NCBI GenBank assembly: GCA_963576475.1
Contig: OY754990.1
Location: forward strand, 8,677,485 to 8,741,484
Direction of reading: 5' to 3'
DNA length: 64,000 bases
Source: Molanna angustata
Lineage: Eukaryota; Arthropoda; Insecta; Trichoptera; Molannidae
Shown in pieces: positions 1 through 13,424 of this stretch. Under the pieces are notes generated by a model. The model saw only the letters and a list, made by a program, of their open reading frames with translations. It had not been told where the DNA came from and did no database searches. The position numbers and the translations under genes are program-made. Numbering within the stretch: position 1 is the first letter of the stretch; each line of letters starts with the position of its first letter.

Positions 1-128
1 GGAAAAGCCGTGAAAAAAGTAGACCTCTCCATACAATTCTCGCGTATTCTGGCTTGATACTTTGTCGATATGTTAAGAGAACAAAGTTCTCCTGAACAAA
101 TCGACAGTTGGACAAATCGACAGTTGGA
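1..128 (-). mobile_element. Helitron-like unit 1 (partial, cut by window)
   Basis: Only the part carrying the 5'-TC terminus (read on the minus strand) is inside the window. The terminal 16-mer ACAAATCGACAGTTGG occurs twice in a row at 96-111 and 112-127, so the terminus is duplicated. An AT-rich spacer of about 75 bp separates it from unit 2. Confidence 0.8.
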
Positions 129-203
129 AAATTTAACATCGGTAATGAAAGCAGTATTGTGCTGATATACCTCAATAGAATAACATAATTGTTTTTCATA
201 AAA

Positions 204-1241
204 CTAGTTGCATGTAACACATGAGATCCAACTGTCGATAGCGATAGCATGTATAGTTGAAGAATATGTACCAAACTATAAACCCATAGATACAAATTAT
301 TGAATATTTTCAGATATTTTGTTTTCTATACAACATATGTAGGTATGTATGTCAAGATAGGATAGTATGGAAGAAGATCCTTTTTCCTACCCAGAATATG
401 CAAATTGCATGATGGTATGTATGTATGTTTGGAGATGAAGTAACAAACTATTAAGTCTTCTTACATATTGTGTATAGGCGACTGCCATACAAAATGTATG
501 AAGCGATGTCGTCACTAAATTCAATTTTTAAAAAAATTGTTAAAAAAAAATTGAGATCTTCTTCTACAATGTTAATATTTTTTATAGAAAATTAAATTAT
601 CTAGTTGGGGTGTTTCGGCTTTTTTCGATAATTGTAAAAGTTTTGGAAATATTGGCAGTTAAACTCATAAATTTATCATAAAAAAAATATTTTTCTTAAT
701 AAAAAATGTTTGAGAAACCCTGGAATTTTTTTGAAAAAACTAATTTGAGATTTTGTATTTGTCTATGTTTGTACCAATTTTCAGCGTTCTACCGTTTATG
801 GTTTCTGAGATATATGGAAAAATAAAATAAAAATTCAAAAGTTGATAACCCCTGACTGAAACAAAAATTCAAAATTCCGAGTATAAAAGTTTTGTAGGCC
901 TGTAACTGTTTATATATTCTGAAATTTTAGGCTCTGTAAATTGAGCGGATCAAAAGTTATAAGGGGGGGACGGACACACAGACACACACACACACAGACA
1001 CACAGACACACACACAGACACACACACACACAGACACACGAAATGTTCTACTCCGAATTCTGAGTAAATCCGTGTATGGAACATATATGCTGCGAAGCCT
1101 CTAAGTTGGTGTTTTTTGACTTCAAAGTTGGAAAATCCATGAAAAAAGTAGACCTCTCCATACAATTCTCGCGTATTCTGGCTTGATACATTGTCGATAT
1201 GTTAAGAGAACAAAGTTCTCCTGAACAAATCGACAGTTGGA
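204..1241 (-). mobile_element. Helitron-like unit 2
   Basis: Complete unit of 1,038 bp with CTAG at 204 and the TCC terminus (minus strand) at 1239-1241. It differs from units 3 and 4 by scattered substitutions, for example GCAAATTGC instead of GCAAATAGC near 410. It is separated from unit 3 by only five bases. Confidence 0.85.
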
Positions 1242-1246
1242 TAACA

Positions 1247-2284
1247 CTAGTTGCATGTAACACATGAGATCCAACTGTCGATAGCGATAGTATGTATAGT
1301 TGAAGAATATGTACCAAACTATAAACCCATAGATACAAATTATTGAATATTTTCAGATATTTTGTTTTCTATATAACATATGTAGGTATGCATGTCAAGA
1401 TAGGATAGTATGGAGGAAGATCCTTTTTCCTACCCAGAATATGCAAATAGCATGATGGTATGTATGAATGTTTGGAGATGAAGTATCAAACTATTAAGTC
1501 TTCTTACATATTGTGTATAGGCGACTGCCATACAAAATGTATGAAGCGATGTCGTCACTAAATTCAATTTTTAAAAAAATTGTTAAAAAAAAATTGAGAT
1601 CTTCTACTACAATGTTAATATTTTTTATAGAAAATTAAATTATCTAGTTGGGGTGTTTCGGCTTTTTTCGATAATTGTAAAAGTTTTGGAAATATAGGCA
1701 GTTAAACTCATAAATTTATCATAAAAAAAATATTTTTCTTAATAAAAAATGTTTGAGAAACCCTGGAATTTTTTTGAAAAAACTAATTTGAGATTTTGTA
1801 TTTGTCTATGTTTGTACCAATTTTCAGCGTTCTACCGTTTATGGTTTCTGAGATATATGGAAAAATAAAATAAAAATTCAAAAGTTGATAACCCCTGACT
1901 GAAACAAAAATTCAAAATTCCGAGTATAAAAGTTTTGTAGGCCTGTAACTGTTTATATATTCTGAAATTTTAGGCTCTGTAAATTGAGCGGATCAAAAGT
2001 TATAAGGGGGGGACGGACACACAGACACACACACACACAGACACACAGACACACACACAGACACACACACACACAGACACACGAAATGTTCTACTCCGAA
2101 TTCTGAGTAAATCCGTGTATGGAACATATATGCTGCGAAGCCTCTAAGTTGGTGTTTTTTGACTTCAAAGTTGGAAAATCCATGAAAAAAGTAGACCTCT
2201 CCATACAATTCTCGCGTATTCTGGCTTGATACATTGTCGATATGTTAAGAGAACAAAGTTCTCCTGAACAAATCGACAGTTGGA
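1247..2284 (-). mobile_element. Helitron-like unit 3
   Basis: Complete unit of 1,038 bp, nearly identical to unit 2 and joined to unit 4 by the same five-base spacer TAACA. The shared spacer and exact period point to tandem amplification of a unit plus its flank, not independent insertions. Confidence 0.85.
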
Positions 2285-2289
2285 TAACA

Positions 2290-3339
2290 CTAGTTGCATG
2301 TAACACATGAGATCCAACTGTCGATAGCGATAGTATGTATAGTTGAAGAATATGTACCAAACTATAAACCCATAGATACAAATTATTGAATATTTTCAGA
2401 TATTTTGTTTTCTATATAACATATGTAGGTATGTATGTCAAGATAGGATAGTATGGAGGAAGATCCTTTTTCCTACCCAGAATATGCAAATAGCATGATG
2501 GTATGTATGAATGTTTGGAGATGAAGTATCAAACTATTAAGTCTTCTTACATATTGTGTATAGGCGACTGCCATACAAAATGTATGAAGCGATGTCGTCA
2601 CTAAATTCAATTTTTAAAAAAATTGTTAAAAAAAAATTGAGATCTTCTACTACAATGTTAATATTTTTTATAGAAAATTAAATTATCTAGTTGGGGTGTT
2701 TCGGCTTTTTTCGATAATTGTAAAAGTTTTGGAAATATAGGCAGTTAAACTCATAAATTTATCATAAAAAAAATATTTTTCTTAATAAAAAATGTTTGAG
2801 AAACCCTGGAATTTTTTTGAAAAAATTAATTTGAGATTTTGTATTTGTCTATGTTTGTACCAATTTTCAGCGTTCTACCGTTTATGGTTTCTGAGATATA
2901 TGGAAAAATAAAATAAAAATTCAAAAGTTGATAACCCCTGACTGAAACAAAAATTCAAAATTCCGAGTATAAAAGTTTTGTAGGCCTGTAACTGTTTATA
3001 TATTCTGAAATTTTGGGCTCTGTAAATTGAGCGTATCATAAGTTATAAGGGGGGGACGGACACACAGACACACACACAGACACACAGACACACACACACA
3101 CAGACACACACACAGACACACACACACACAGACACACGAAATGTTCTACTCCGAATTCTGAGTAAATCCGTGTATGGAACATATATGCTGCGAAGCCTCT
3201 AAGTTGGTGTTTTTTGACTTCAAAGTTGGAAAAGCCGTGAAAAAAGTAGACCTCTCCATACAATTCTCGCGTATTCTGGCTTGATACATTGTCGATATGT
3301 TAAGAGAACAAAGTTCTCCTGAACAAATCGACAGTTGGA
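2290..3339 (-). mobile_element. Helitron-like unit 4
   Basis: Complete unit of 1,050 bp. Its (CA)n/GACA tract near 3058-3135 is longer than in units 2 and 3. A 27-bp spacer separates it from unit 5. Confidence 0.85.
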
Positions 3340-3366
3340 AAACATAATTCGATGTATTGTTTAACA

Positions 3367-4420
3367 CTAGTTGCATGTAACACATGAGATCCAACTGTCG
3401 ATAGCGATAGTATGTATAGTTGAAGAATATGTACCAAACTATAAACCCATAGATACAAATTATTGAATATTTTCAGATATTTTGTTTTCTATACAACATA
3501 TGTAGGTATGTATGTCAAGATAGGATAGTATGGAAGAAGATCCTTTTTCCTACCCAGAATATGCAAATTGCATGATGGTATGTATGTATGTTTGGAGATG
3601 AAGTAACAAACTATTAAGTCTTCTTACATATTGTGTATAGGCGACTGCCATACAAAATGTATGAAGCGATGTCGTCACTAAATTCAATTTTTAAAAAAAT
3701 TTTTAAAAAAAAATTGAGATCTTCTACTACAATGTTAATATTTTTTATAGAAAATTAAATTATCTAGTTGGGGTGTTTCGGCTTTTTTCGATAATTGTAA
3801 AAGTTTTGGAAATATAGGCAGTTAAACTCATAAATTTATCATAAAAAAAATATTTTTCTTAATAAAAAATGTTTGAGAAACCCTGGAATTTTTTTGAAAA
3901 AACTCATTTGAGATTTTGTATTTGTCTATGTTTGTACCAATTTTCAGCGTTCTACCGTTTATGGTTTCTGAGATATATGGAAAAATAAAATAAAAATTCA
4001 AAAGTTGATAACCCCTGACTGAAACAAAAATTCAAAATTCCGATTATAAAAGTTTTGTAGGCCTGTAACTGTTTATATATTCTGAAATTTTAGGCTCTGT
4101 AAATTGAGCGGATCAAAAGTTATAAGGGGGGGACGGACACACAGACACACACACACACAGACCCACAGACACACACACAGACACACAGACACACACACAG
4201 ACACACACACACAGACACACGAAATGTTCTACTCCGAATTCTGAGTAAATCCGTGTATGGAACATATATGCTGCGAAGCCTCTAAGTTGGTGTTTTTTGA
4301 CTTCAAAGTTGGAAAATCCATGAAAAAAGTAGACCTCTCCATACAATTCTCGCGTATTCTGGCTTGATACATTGTCGATATGTTAAGAGAACAAAGTTCT
4401 CCTGAACAAATCGACAGTTG
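3367..4420 (-). mobile_element. Helitron-like unit 5 (end disrupted)
   Basis: Starts with an intact CTAG end at 3367. Its other terminus stops at ACAGTTG and runs straight into the inside of unit 6. The join forms a 13-bp perfect inverted repeat, TTCTCCTGAACAA at 4397-4409 with its complement at 4418-4430. Confidence 0.8.
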
Positions 4421-4430
4421 TTCAGGAGAA

Positions 4431-5193
4431 AGTTGCGATGTCGTCACTAAATTCAATTTTTAAAAAAAATTTTAAAAAAAAATTGAGATCTTCTACTACA
4501 ATGTTAATATTTTTTATAGAAAATTAAATTATCTAGTTGGGGTGTTTCGGCTTTTTTCGATAATTGTAAAAGTTTTGGAAATATAGGCAGTTAAACTCAT
4601 AAATTTATCATAAAAAAAATATTTTTCTTAATAAAAAATGTTTGAGAAACCCTGGAATTTTTTTGAAAAAACTAATTTGAGATTTTGTATTTGTCTATGT
4701 TTGTACCAATTTTCAGCGTTCTACCGTTTATGGTTTCTGAGATATATGGAAAAATAAAATGAAAATTCAAAAGTTGATAACCCCTGACTGAAACAAAAAT
4801 TCAAAATTCCGAGTATAAAAGTTTTGTAGGCCTGTAACTGTTTATATATTCTGAAATTTTAGGCTCTGTAAATTGAGCGGATCAAAAGTTATAAGGGGGG
4901 GACGGACACACAGACACACACACACACAGACCCACAGACACACACACAGACACACAGACACACACACAGACACACACACACACAGACACACGAAATGTTC
5001 TACTCCGAATTCTGAGTAAATCCGTGTATGGAACATATATGCTGCGAAGCCTCTAAGTTGGTGTTTTTTGACTTCAAAGTTGGAAAATCCATGAAAAAAG
5101 TAGACCTCTCCATACAATTCTCGCGTATTCTGGCTTGATACATTGTCGATATGTTAAGAGAACAAAGTTCTCCTGAACAAATCGACAGTTGGA
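4431..5193 (-). mobile_element. Helitron-like unit 6 (truncated)
   Basis: Lacks about the first 290 bp (the CTAG side) found in other units and begins inside the unit near GCGATGTCGTCAC. This explains the short 729-bp spacing here. The TC terminus at 5191-5193 is intact. Confidence 0.8.
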
Positions 5194-5218
5194 ATACTAA
5201 TACAAAGTTAGTTTAGTA

Positions 5219-6247
5219 CTAGTTGCATGTAACACATGAGATCCAACTGTCGATAGCGATAGTATGTATAGTTGAAGAATATGTACCAAACTATAAATCC
5301 ATAGATACAAATTATTGAATATTTTCAGATATTTTGTTTTCTATACAACATATGTAGGTATGTATGTCAAGATAGGATAGTATGGAGGAAGGTCCTTTTT
5401 CCTACCCAGAATATGCAAATAGCATGATGGTATGTATGTATGTTTGGCGATGAAGTATCAAACTATTAAGTCTTCTTACATATTGTGTATAGGCGACTGC
5501 CATACAAAATGTATGAAGCGATGTCGTCACTAAATTCAATTTTTAAAAAAATTGTGAAAAAAAATTGAGATATTCTACTACAATGCATATATTTTTTATA
5601 GAAAATTAATTTATCTAGTTGGGGTGTTTCGGCTTTTTTCGATAATTGTAAAAGTTTTGGAAATATAGGCAGTTAAACTCATAAATTTATCATAAAAAAA
5701 ATATTTTTCTTAATAAAAAATGTTTGAGAAACCCTGGAATTTTTTTGAAAAAACTAATTTGAGATTTTGTATTTGTCTATGTTTGTACCAATTTTCAGGG
5801 TTCTATCGTTTATGGTTTCTGAGATATATGGAAAAATAAAATAAAAATTCAAAAGTTGATAACCCCTGACTGAAACAAAAATTCAAAATTCCGAGTATAA
5901 AAGTTTTGTAGGCCTGTAACTGTTTATATATTCTGAAATTTTAGGCTCTGTAAATTGAGCGGATCAAAAGTTATAAGGGGGGGACGGACACACACACAGA
6001 CACACAGACACACAGACACACACACACACACACACACAGACACACGAAATGTTCTACTCCGAATTCTGAGTAAATCCGTGTATGGAACATATATGCTGCG
6101 AAGCCTCTAAGTTGGTGTTTTTTGACTTCAAAGTTGGAAAAGCCGTGAAAAAAGTAGACCTCTCCATACAATTCTCGCGTATTCTGGCTTGATACATTGT
6201 CGATATGTTAAGAGAACAAAGTTCTCCTGAACAAATCGACAGTTGGA
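5219..6247 (-). mobile_element. Helitron-like unit 7
   Basis: Complete unit of 1,029 bp with a shorter CA tract (about 5990-6045) and several private substitutions. A 25-bp spacer precedes it and a 22-bp spacer follows. Confidence 0.85.
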
Positions 6248-6269
6248 ATAACTGTACAAATTATTAAAA

Positions 6270-7327
6270 CTAGTTGCATGTAACACATGAGATCCAACTG
6301 TCGATAGCAATAGTATGTATAGTTGAAGAATATGTACCAAACTATAAACCCATAGATACAAATTATTGAATATTTTCAGATATTTTGTTTTTTATACAAC
6401 ATATGTAGGTATGTATGTCAAGATAGGATAGTATGGAGGAAGATCCTTTTTCCTACCCAGAATATGCAAATAGCATGATGGTATGTATGTATGTTTGGAG
6501 ATGAAGTATCAAACTATTAAGTCTTCTTACATATTGTGTATAGGCGACTGCCATACAAAATGTATGAAGCGATGTCGTCACTAAATTCAATTTTTAAAAA
6601 AATTGTTAAAAAAAAATTGAGATCTTCTACTACAATGTTGATATTTTTTATAGAAAATTAAATTATCTAGTTGGGGTGTTTCGGCTTTTTTCGATAATTG
6701 TAAAACTTTTGGAAATATAGGCAGTTAAACTCATAAATTTATCATAAAAAAAATATTTTTCTTAATAAAAAATGTTTGAGAAACCCTGGAATTTTTTTGA
6801 AAAAACCGATTTGAGATTTTGTATTTGTCTATGTTTGTACCAATTTTCAGCGTTCTACCGTTTATGGTTTCTGAGATATATGGAAAAATAAAATAAAAAT
6901 TCAAAAGTTGATAACCCCTGACTGAAACAAAAATTCAAAATTCCGAGTATAAAAGTTTTGTAGGCCTGTAACTGTTTATATATTCTGAAATTTTAGGCTC
7001 TGTAAATTGAGCGGATCAAAAGTTATAAGGGGGGGACGGACACACAGACACACACACACACAGACACACACACACACAGACACACACACAGACACACACA
7101 CAGACACACACACACACAGACACACGAAATGTTCTACTCCGAATTCTGAGTAAATCCGTGTATGGAACATATATGCTGCGAAGCCTCTAAGTTGGTGTTT
7201 TTTGACTTCAAAGTTGGAAAATCCATGAAAAAAGTAGACCTCTCCATACAATTCTCGCGTATTCTGGCTTGATACATTGTCGATATGTTAAGAGAACAAA
7301 GTTCTCCTGAACAAATCGACAGTTGGA
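6270..7327 (-). mobile_element. Helitron-like unit 8 (array end)
   Basis: Complete unit of 1,058 bp closing the array. The base after its TC terminus is T on the + strand, so the element is preceded by A on its own strand, as expected for A|T insertion. Unrelated AT-rich sequence follows. Confidence 0.85.
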
Positions 7328-7504
7328 TTAAACGCCAGTTGAAGAATTAATTAAGGTCCTTAAATTTTCTGCTTTATTTCTTGTCTTTTGATAATGTTCT
7401 TCTTTGTTGTAATCAAGAACGCTCTAAATACCTGAAGTAAGGCATATTGTCTTTTCTAGAAGGTTAATGTTAAATAATAATATGTATTTCATGCAAATTA
7501 TTGC

Positions 7505-7785
7505 ATAATATCGTATTTCATAGACGTATTGGGCTGAGTTGGGCTGCTTTTGGAAAGTTGAGACAGATATTCGGTAACAAGGAAGTGCCGAATAACCTAA
7601 AAGCCAAAGTGCACAATTCTCGTGTTTTGCCAGTGACAAAATACGGTCTTGAAACCATGTCACTTACTGCCAGAAGTCTCCACAAACTTAAGTGTACTCA
7701 ACTAGCAATGGATTACATATTACGAAACATTACAGAAAGAGTGAGAAGGCTTAAATGGATTCTGAATTGGAGACACACACTGTAT
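7505..7785 (+). pseudogene. RTE-type LINE reverse transcriptase scrap
   Basis: The translation contains GLSWAAFGKLRQIF, then VLPVTKYGLETMSLT and a KLKCTQLAMD stretch, the C-terminal thumb-side region of insect RTE-type non-LTR reverse transcriptases. It matches the family seen at 39619-40262. The fragment is short, lacks the catalytic palm, and ends where the (CT)n tract begins. No function is expected. Confidence 0.7.
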
Positions 7786-7786
7786 A

Positions 7787-9184
<1,398 letters not shown>

Positions 9185-10343
9185 AAAACATCAAACGAGG
9201 CGACGTAACGCGAGTCGGCGCAAAACGGACACGGCGTGCTCGAGTTGGTAGAGCCCAGAAATAACGATTTGTTTTACTGTTCCCGCTTCCGCAGAATCCC
9301 GCCGCGCGGCGCTGATGTCGTGTTGCGCCTGTCTCAATTGGACCAAGTCACTACAAGACTTGGAAAGCTCGTAGCCCCCGAATCTTATCATAAAAGAAAA
9401 CGCAATTATATCTTCTCGATTTTAACACGATAGAATAAGCGTCGAGTGCCGTTAATTACGATGAAATATCGCGCGATTCGACGGGCGATTGGGACGCGGA
9501 ATAACACCCGTGCTATGACGAATGTTTCAATGTGAAATAAGGCGTTATTTTGTGAAGTGCGACACGAAAAATGTCGGTGTGTTTGACGAAAGTGAAAAAA
9601 ATCAAACAGTGATACGTTTCAACCGCTTCGTCGTCCTAACAGGAGAGTTATGTGATATTCAAACGTCAAGTGATTCAATTTTTCAAGTCGTTCTTTTTTT
9701 CCATCCCCGAAGGTTTTTCATATCGCGACAATGTGGCCGTTGTCGGAAAATGGCGAACTCCAACAGATGCGAACCGTACGCTTTGCGAATAGTGATATAA
9801 TTCGCGTCATAATATTCTTGTGTTTCGTTTGAAAGCGTCGACCGCACTAATAAAAATACGAAAGAAACATATTAGTTTGACCGACAGCAGTGAAAATTAA
9901 TGGCCGATTGTCGACGAAAAACTTTCCCCGACCGCGAACACTGATATACAATATAAATAATATCGATTCGGATTTAATAATAATAATAATGTTGAAATAC
10001 ATATAAGTGAATGGGTACTAAGCTTAAAAAAATAGATTATTTTACGTTTAAATATGTGTGTAGGTAATTGACGTGTTTGCTAAAAAAATATTATTATACG
10101 CGTATTTCTAAGTGTTTTTGTAAGACGTATCTAATCAATTGAGAATTGAGAATAATATGTAATACAGTGTAAAAATCTTGAGTTATCTTTTCAACGCAAA
10201 CTAAATATGCCGTGTATTTGGTTTAAGTATAAATATAATCGTTTATTTTAAGATGTGAAAAGATGAAAGTCGTCTCAAAGATGGAAAATACATCGGAGTT
10301 TGAATACACTTCGGTGGATACTTTCAATCCATACAACACTTAA
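9185..10343 (+). promoter_or_regulatory. Alk: Probable Alk promoter and 5' UTR region
   Basis: Base composition changes here: 9185-9520 is much richer in CpG than the surrounding AT-rich repeats, and the stretch runs without a recognised transposon to the Alk ATG at 10344. This fits a promoter with a long 5' leader. A small upstream frame (9522-9800, 92 codons) could be a uORF but resembles no known protein. The transcription start and any 5' UTR intron cannot be fixed from sequence. Assignment to Alk is inference from position. Confidence 0.45.
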
Positions 10344-11301
10344 ATGGCGCCCAAGACGATTTTGTATGTTTATTCGTTTTTGATTTTCGCCACATCTTGC
10401 ACGGAGACGAGGGCGGGGATAAGGCACGCCGAGGATGGAGGCGGCTACGAAGGGCAGGGTCTGGACCAGGCGGAAAAGACGTTTGAGAGGACATATGACG
10501 CCTTCGAGGTGTCCACGGACGGATACGAGAAAGAAGAAGACACGGACCGCCTCGATGACTCGAGCATAACGGTGTTCGACAAGAGAAGACACTTCGAGGT
10601 CTCGCCCATGGTCGAGTCGGAGGCCGACTTTGACAAGAACCGAGATCTCTACAAAAATTTCCTGCTGCAGGACTTCAAGCCGGTCGCGAGGAAGCGGAGC
10701 AGGGACGAAAAGACCGACTCGAAGGCGAGGACGTCCGGATTCAGGAAAAAGGACTTCGAGAGGGGCTCCAGGAGGGACCTGGAACAGGGCGTCAACGCCA
10801 ACTCTTCCACGCTGTTCAGCAGGAAGGAGATCGTCGACCTGAAGCCCAACAACAACAGGAGACCTGGGAGTGCTCTGAGGGAGCTCGCTCCCAGGAGACA
10901 GCAGGGTGACGGCAAGTCCACCCAGAAGATGCAGAACGACCACAACGCGTACTTGCCCGAATTGGATGACACCGCGACCGTCAACAAGGGGGACCTCGTC
11001 AACTCGTTTAACAGCGGACAGTACGATTCGAGGATCAGCTACATTGACAAGATCAGGCAGCTGAGCAAGAAGCTGATCGATCCGTTGTACGCCAAGTCGC
11101 TGAACGCGCTGGGGGTGGCTTCGGCGAGCGAGGTCCTCGGCATCTACTGCGACTTTGAGATACCATGCGCTTGGCACTGGAACATCAGCACTTCGGGGAA
11201 CGGTTTCGAAGTGATGAGCCCTGCCGATGTACTGAACCAAAACAGCACCAACAACTACATGCTGAGAGGGCCTGACACGGATGCTGATAATAATGACAGA
11301 G
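10344..11301 (+). CDS. Alk: Alk coding exon 1: signal peptide, N-terminal region, MAM1 start
   Basis: Begins with the first ATG of a long open frame and a hydrophobic leader (MAPKTILYVYSFLIFATSC), with likely cleavage after the TETRA stretch. Residues 25-268 are highly charged, low in cysteine and show no known fold, including a basic patch near RKRSRDEK. MAM1 starts at residue 269 with CDFEIPCAWHW. NSS, NIS and NST sequons are present. The exon ends with donor AG|GTAAGA at 11301 in phase 1. Reading past the donor gives only 11 codons before a stop. A 321-codon antisense frame here is a codon-bias shadow. Confidence 0.93.
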
Positions 11302-11489
11302 GTAAGAATCTAGACTGTATGGCTTTCGGGCACTAAAATATGATTAGTTGCATTGATGTTTTCTTATTTATTCAGCCATTATCGTCTTGAAACTAGACAG
11401 AGATAAATTATGGTATTGTCTACAGTTTAACAGTTCCAGAATCATAATATTTGAGAGTAATATATTCTTTACAAAACTCTTCTTAGACC

Positions 11490-11990
11490 GGCCATGACAT
11501 ATGCATCAGAATGCTGGACATTGAACAGGAGGACGAAAATGCATTGTAGGTGTTCGAATGAAAATACTTACAAAATACAAAATATTTGGCCCTACCTGTG
11601 AAGGAGGATTTTGGAGGATCCGGTGCAACCATGAGCTAGATATAATGTATGGCGAACCAAACGTTGTCCAATACATCAAAATACATACAACGTCTACGTT
11701 GGCTCGGACACGTTTGTAGAATGGAGGATAGCCGAGTGCCAAAGAAAGTATTGGACACCTGTCCTGAAGGAAGAAGAAGCAGATGGAGACCTAGGATGAG
11801 ATGACTGGACGACATCGAGGGAGATATAAGAGCGATCGGACAGACAAATTGGAGGAGACTAACTTGCTGCCGACAGGGTGGAATGGAAGCAGTTTCTTGA
11901 GAAGGCCCACACCGGGCTGTAGTGCCATTGCTGATGAATATATTCTAGAATTATATTTGGTCCTCCGGCTCGAAGGACCAAAACGAAGTC
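11490..11990 (+). pseudogene. Non-LTR retrotransposon RT C-terminal fragment (family L1a)
   Basis: Joining frames gives a decayed reading of the common insect LINE tail: RPxxTYASECWTL, then a GPT/EGGFWRIRCNHEL region, [18 protein letters not shown], and [19 protein letters not shown]. Several frameshifts and stops interrupt it. Related pieces lie at 13430, 38870 and 41710. No function is expected. Confidence 0.7.
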
Positions 11991-12000
11991 TATGTTAAAT

Positions 12001-12290
12001 ATTCGCTACTACCACCACCACACGCTCTGCATATGGGGCTGCCTGTAAACGGCCCCTTCACAGAACGCTAAGTGAGCGATTAAAAAATGCATAGAACGAA
12101 AAGTAGCTCATGGAGCCCTCTAGATTTGCAGCCTCGGCACCATAGTGAATAGAAGATTCACACTCGTGGAAACATCAAGGGTATGACCAAGATCTCTGTA
12201 AAAAAATAATCTACTGGGAATCAGAACTATGACAAATCTTCTTAAAGTCTTTAAAATTGTTCTTCGAAATGTTAAATAATAGACTTGTGA
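12001..12290 (-). pseudogene. R1/Jockey-group LINE 3' fragment
   Basis: This stretch is a diverged copy of 17215-17560: both contain CACGCTCTGCATATGGGG, a TTCACA-AACGCTA stretch, CATGGAGCCCTCTAGAT and GACCAAGATCTCTG in the same order. The longer copy encodes the C-terminal zinc-knuckle-like region of an R1/Jockey-group LINE on the minus strand, so this is its more degraded sibling. Confidence 0.55.
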
Positions 12291-12429
12291 TATTAATTGA
12301 ACCCAGTACGTTCATAGGTACATAAAAGAAAAATGGAAGAGACTCTTGCTATCTCTCTGTCCTGTCCTCCTAGTCTCTCTTCTCTCCTTTTTCTTCCCTT
12401 ACCTAGTTGTTATATATGTGTGTATGTTT

Positions 12430-13050
12430 ATTTATTTATTTATTTATTTTTTAAACATAATTTCATTTATAAAAGATCCCACTAACCATATATGGTTATC
12501 AGTGGGTTTCTATATCATAGGTACAATATAAATGCTAATTTAAACTATCCAACAATGACAAAAAAAATGAATTTGGTTTAACAATATAAAAATGTTTTGG
12601 TAGATCCAAAACATCACTAGAATAAAAACAACAACAAAAAAAACATATAGAAGAAAACCCAAAAAATATGTACAATAGAGTAAGAACAAAAACAAAAGGA
12701 AAAGAAATAAAATAATAAAATAAAAGGAAGGAAAAGAACATTATTCGTTAAAAATGATTTTTTACAGGATATTTTGATTTTATTTAACGAATTTAATCCA
12801 ATTAAGTCTGAGGGCAAGCTGTTCTCTATTGTTGGTATTGAATACTGCAGTGTTCTTTCACCGTAATAGTTATTTACTCTAGGTATATTATATTTACCGG
12901 AAGTTACTTGTCTGGTCTTATACTTATTTGTTACAGGTGTTTTGTGTTCATTTTTAAAGTAATTTTGTAAAATAAATCTGTATTTATAAATTTGCGTAGC
13001 TGTCATTATTTTGGTTTCTGCGAAAATATTTTTTCCCTCCCTTTTCAAAC
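12430..13050 (-). pseudogene. LINE ORF2 C-terminus with 3' UTR and TTTA tail
   Basis: The minus-strand translation from 13048 contains YKTRQVTSGKYNIPRVNN, then YGERTLQYSIPTIENSLPSDL, the closing segment of a CR1/Jockey-like LINE reverse transcriptase protein. Moving left, an AT-rich 3' UTR follows and ends in a (TTTA)n tail at about 12430-12450, which sets the 3' end on the minus strand. The catalytic RT domain is absent (5' truncation). Confidence 0.65.
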
Positions 13051-13424
13051 AAATGTATGTATATATGTATGTATGTGTGTGTGAGGGTGTGTATGAATAT
13101 TTTTGGCTTGTAAACTGTTATTTGTTTTTATATTATGTTGATGGAATGCTTTTTTTTTATCTAACAATGTAAAAATAATATTGTATAATTAAACTGTAAA
13201 TGAGCTGTAGCTTCCCAAAGAAAAAAAATAAACAAAAAAATAAAACCAATAATCTAGAATATTAAGTGTTGCAACCTTAATCCAATAATCACCACATTTA
13301 CCAGTAGGTACTTCTTTATTATCAAAAAATAAAATATAAAACGACTATTATGTTTTGTAGTGAAAACTCTCGATAAAAATTAATTCCGAAAGTTCCTTCG
13401 AAATTTGAGGGTTTATTTCTTGTG

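Larger units (their letters stand above)
1..7327 (-). repeat. Head-to-tail array of Helitron-like units
   Basis: Eight copies, some partial, of one roughly 1.05-kb repeat lie in the same orientation. Each full unit begins on the + strand with CTAGTTGCATGTAACACATG and ends with AAATCGACAGTTGGA. Read on the minus strand this is a 5'-TC start and a CTAG-3' end, as in Helitrons. Units 2 and 3 repeat with an exact 1,043-bp period. Other joins carry different AT-rich spacers of about 20 to 76 bp. Each unit holds a run of seven G followed by an imperfect (CA)n/GACA tract that accounts for most length differences. No open frame longer than about 100 codons exists, so the elements are non-autonomous. 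A ninth copy sits alone at 36429-37477. Confidence 0.85.

Noticed and set aside
950..7251. Repeated 66-96 codon minus-strand frames
   Set aside because: They are identical in every Helitron unit, run through the CA tract and have no coding signature.
10275..11240. 321-codon minus-strand frame
   Set aside because: Antisense to Alk exon 1; explained by GC-rich third positions, no recognisable protein.
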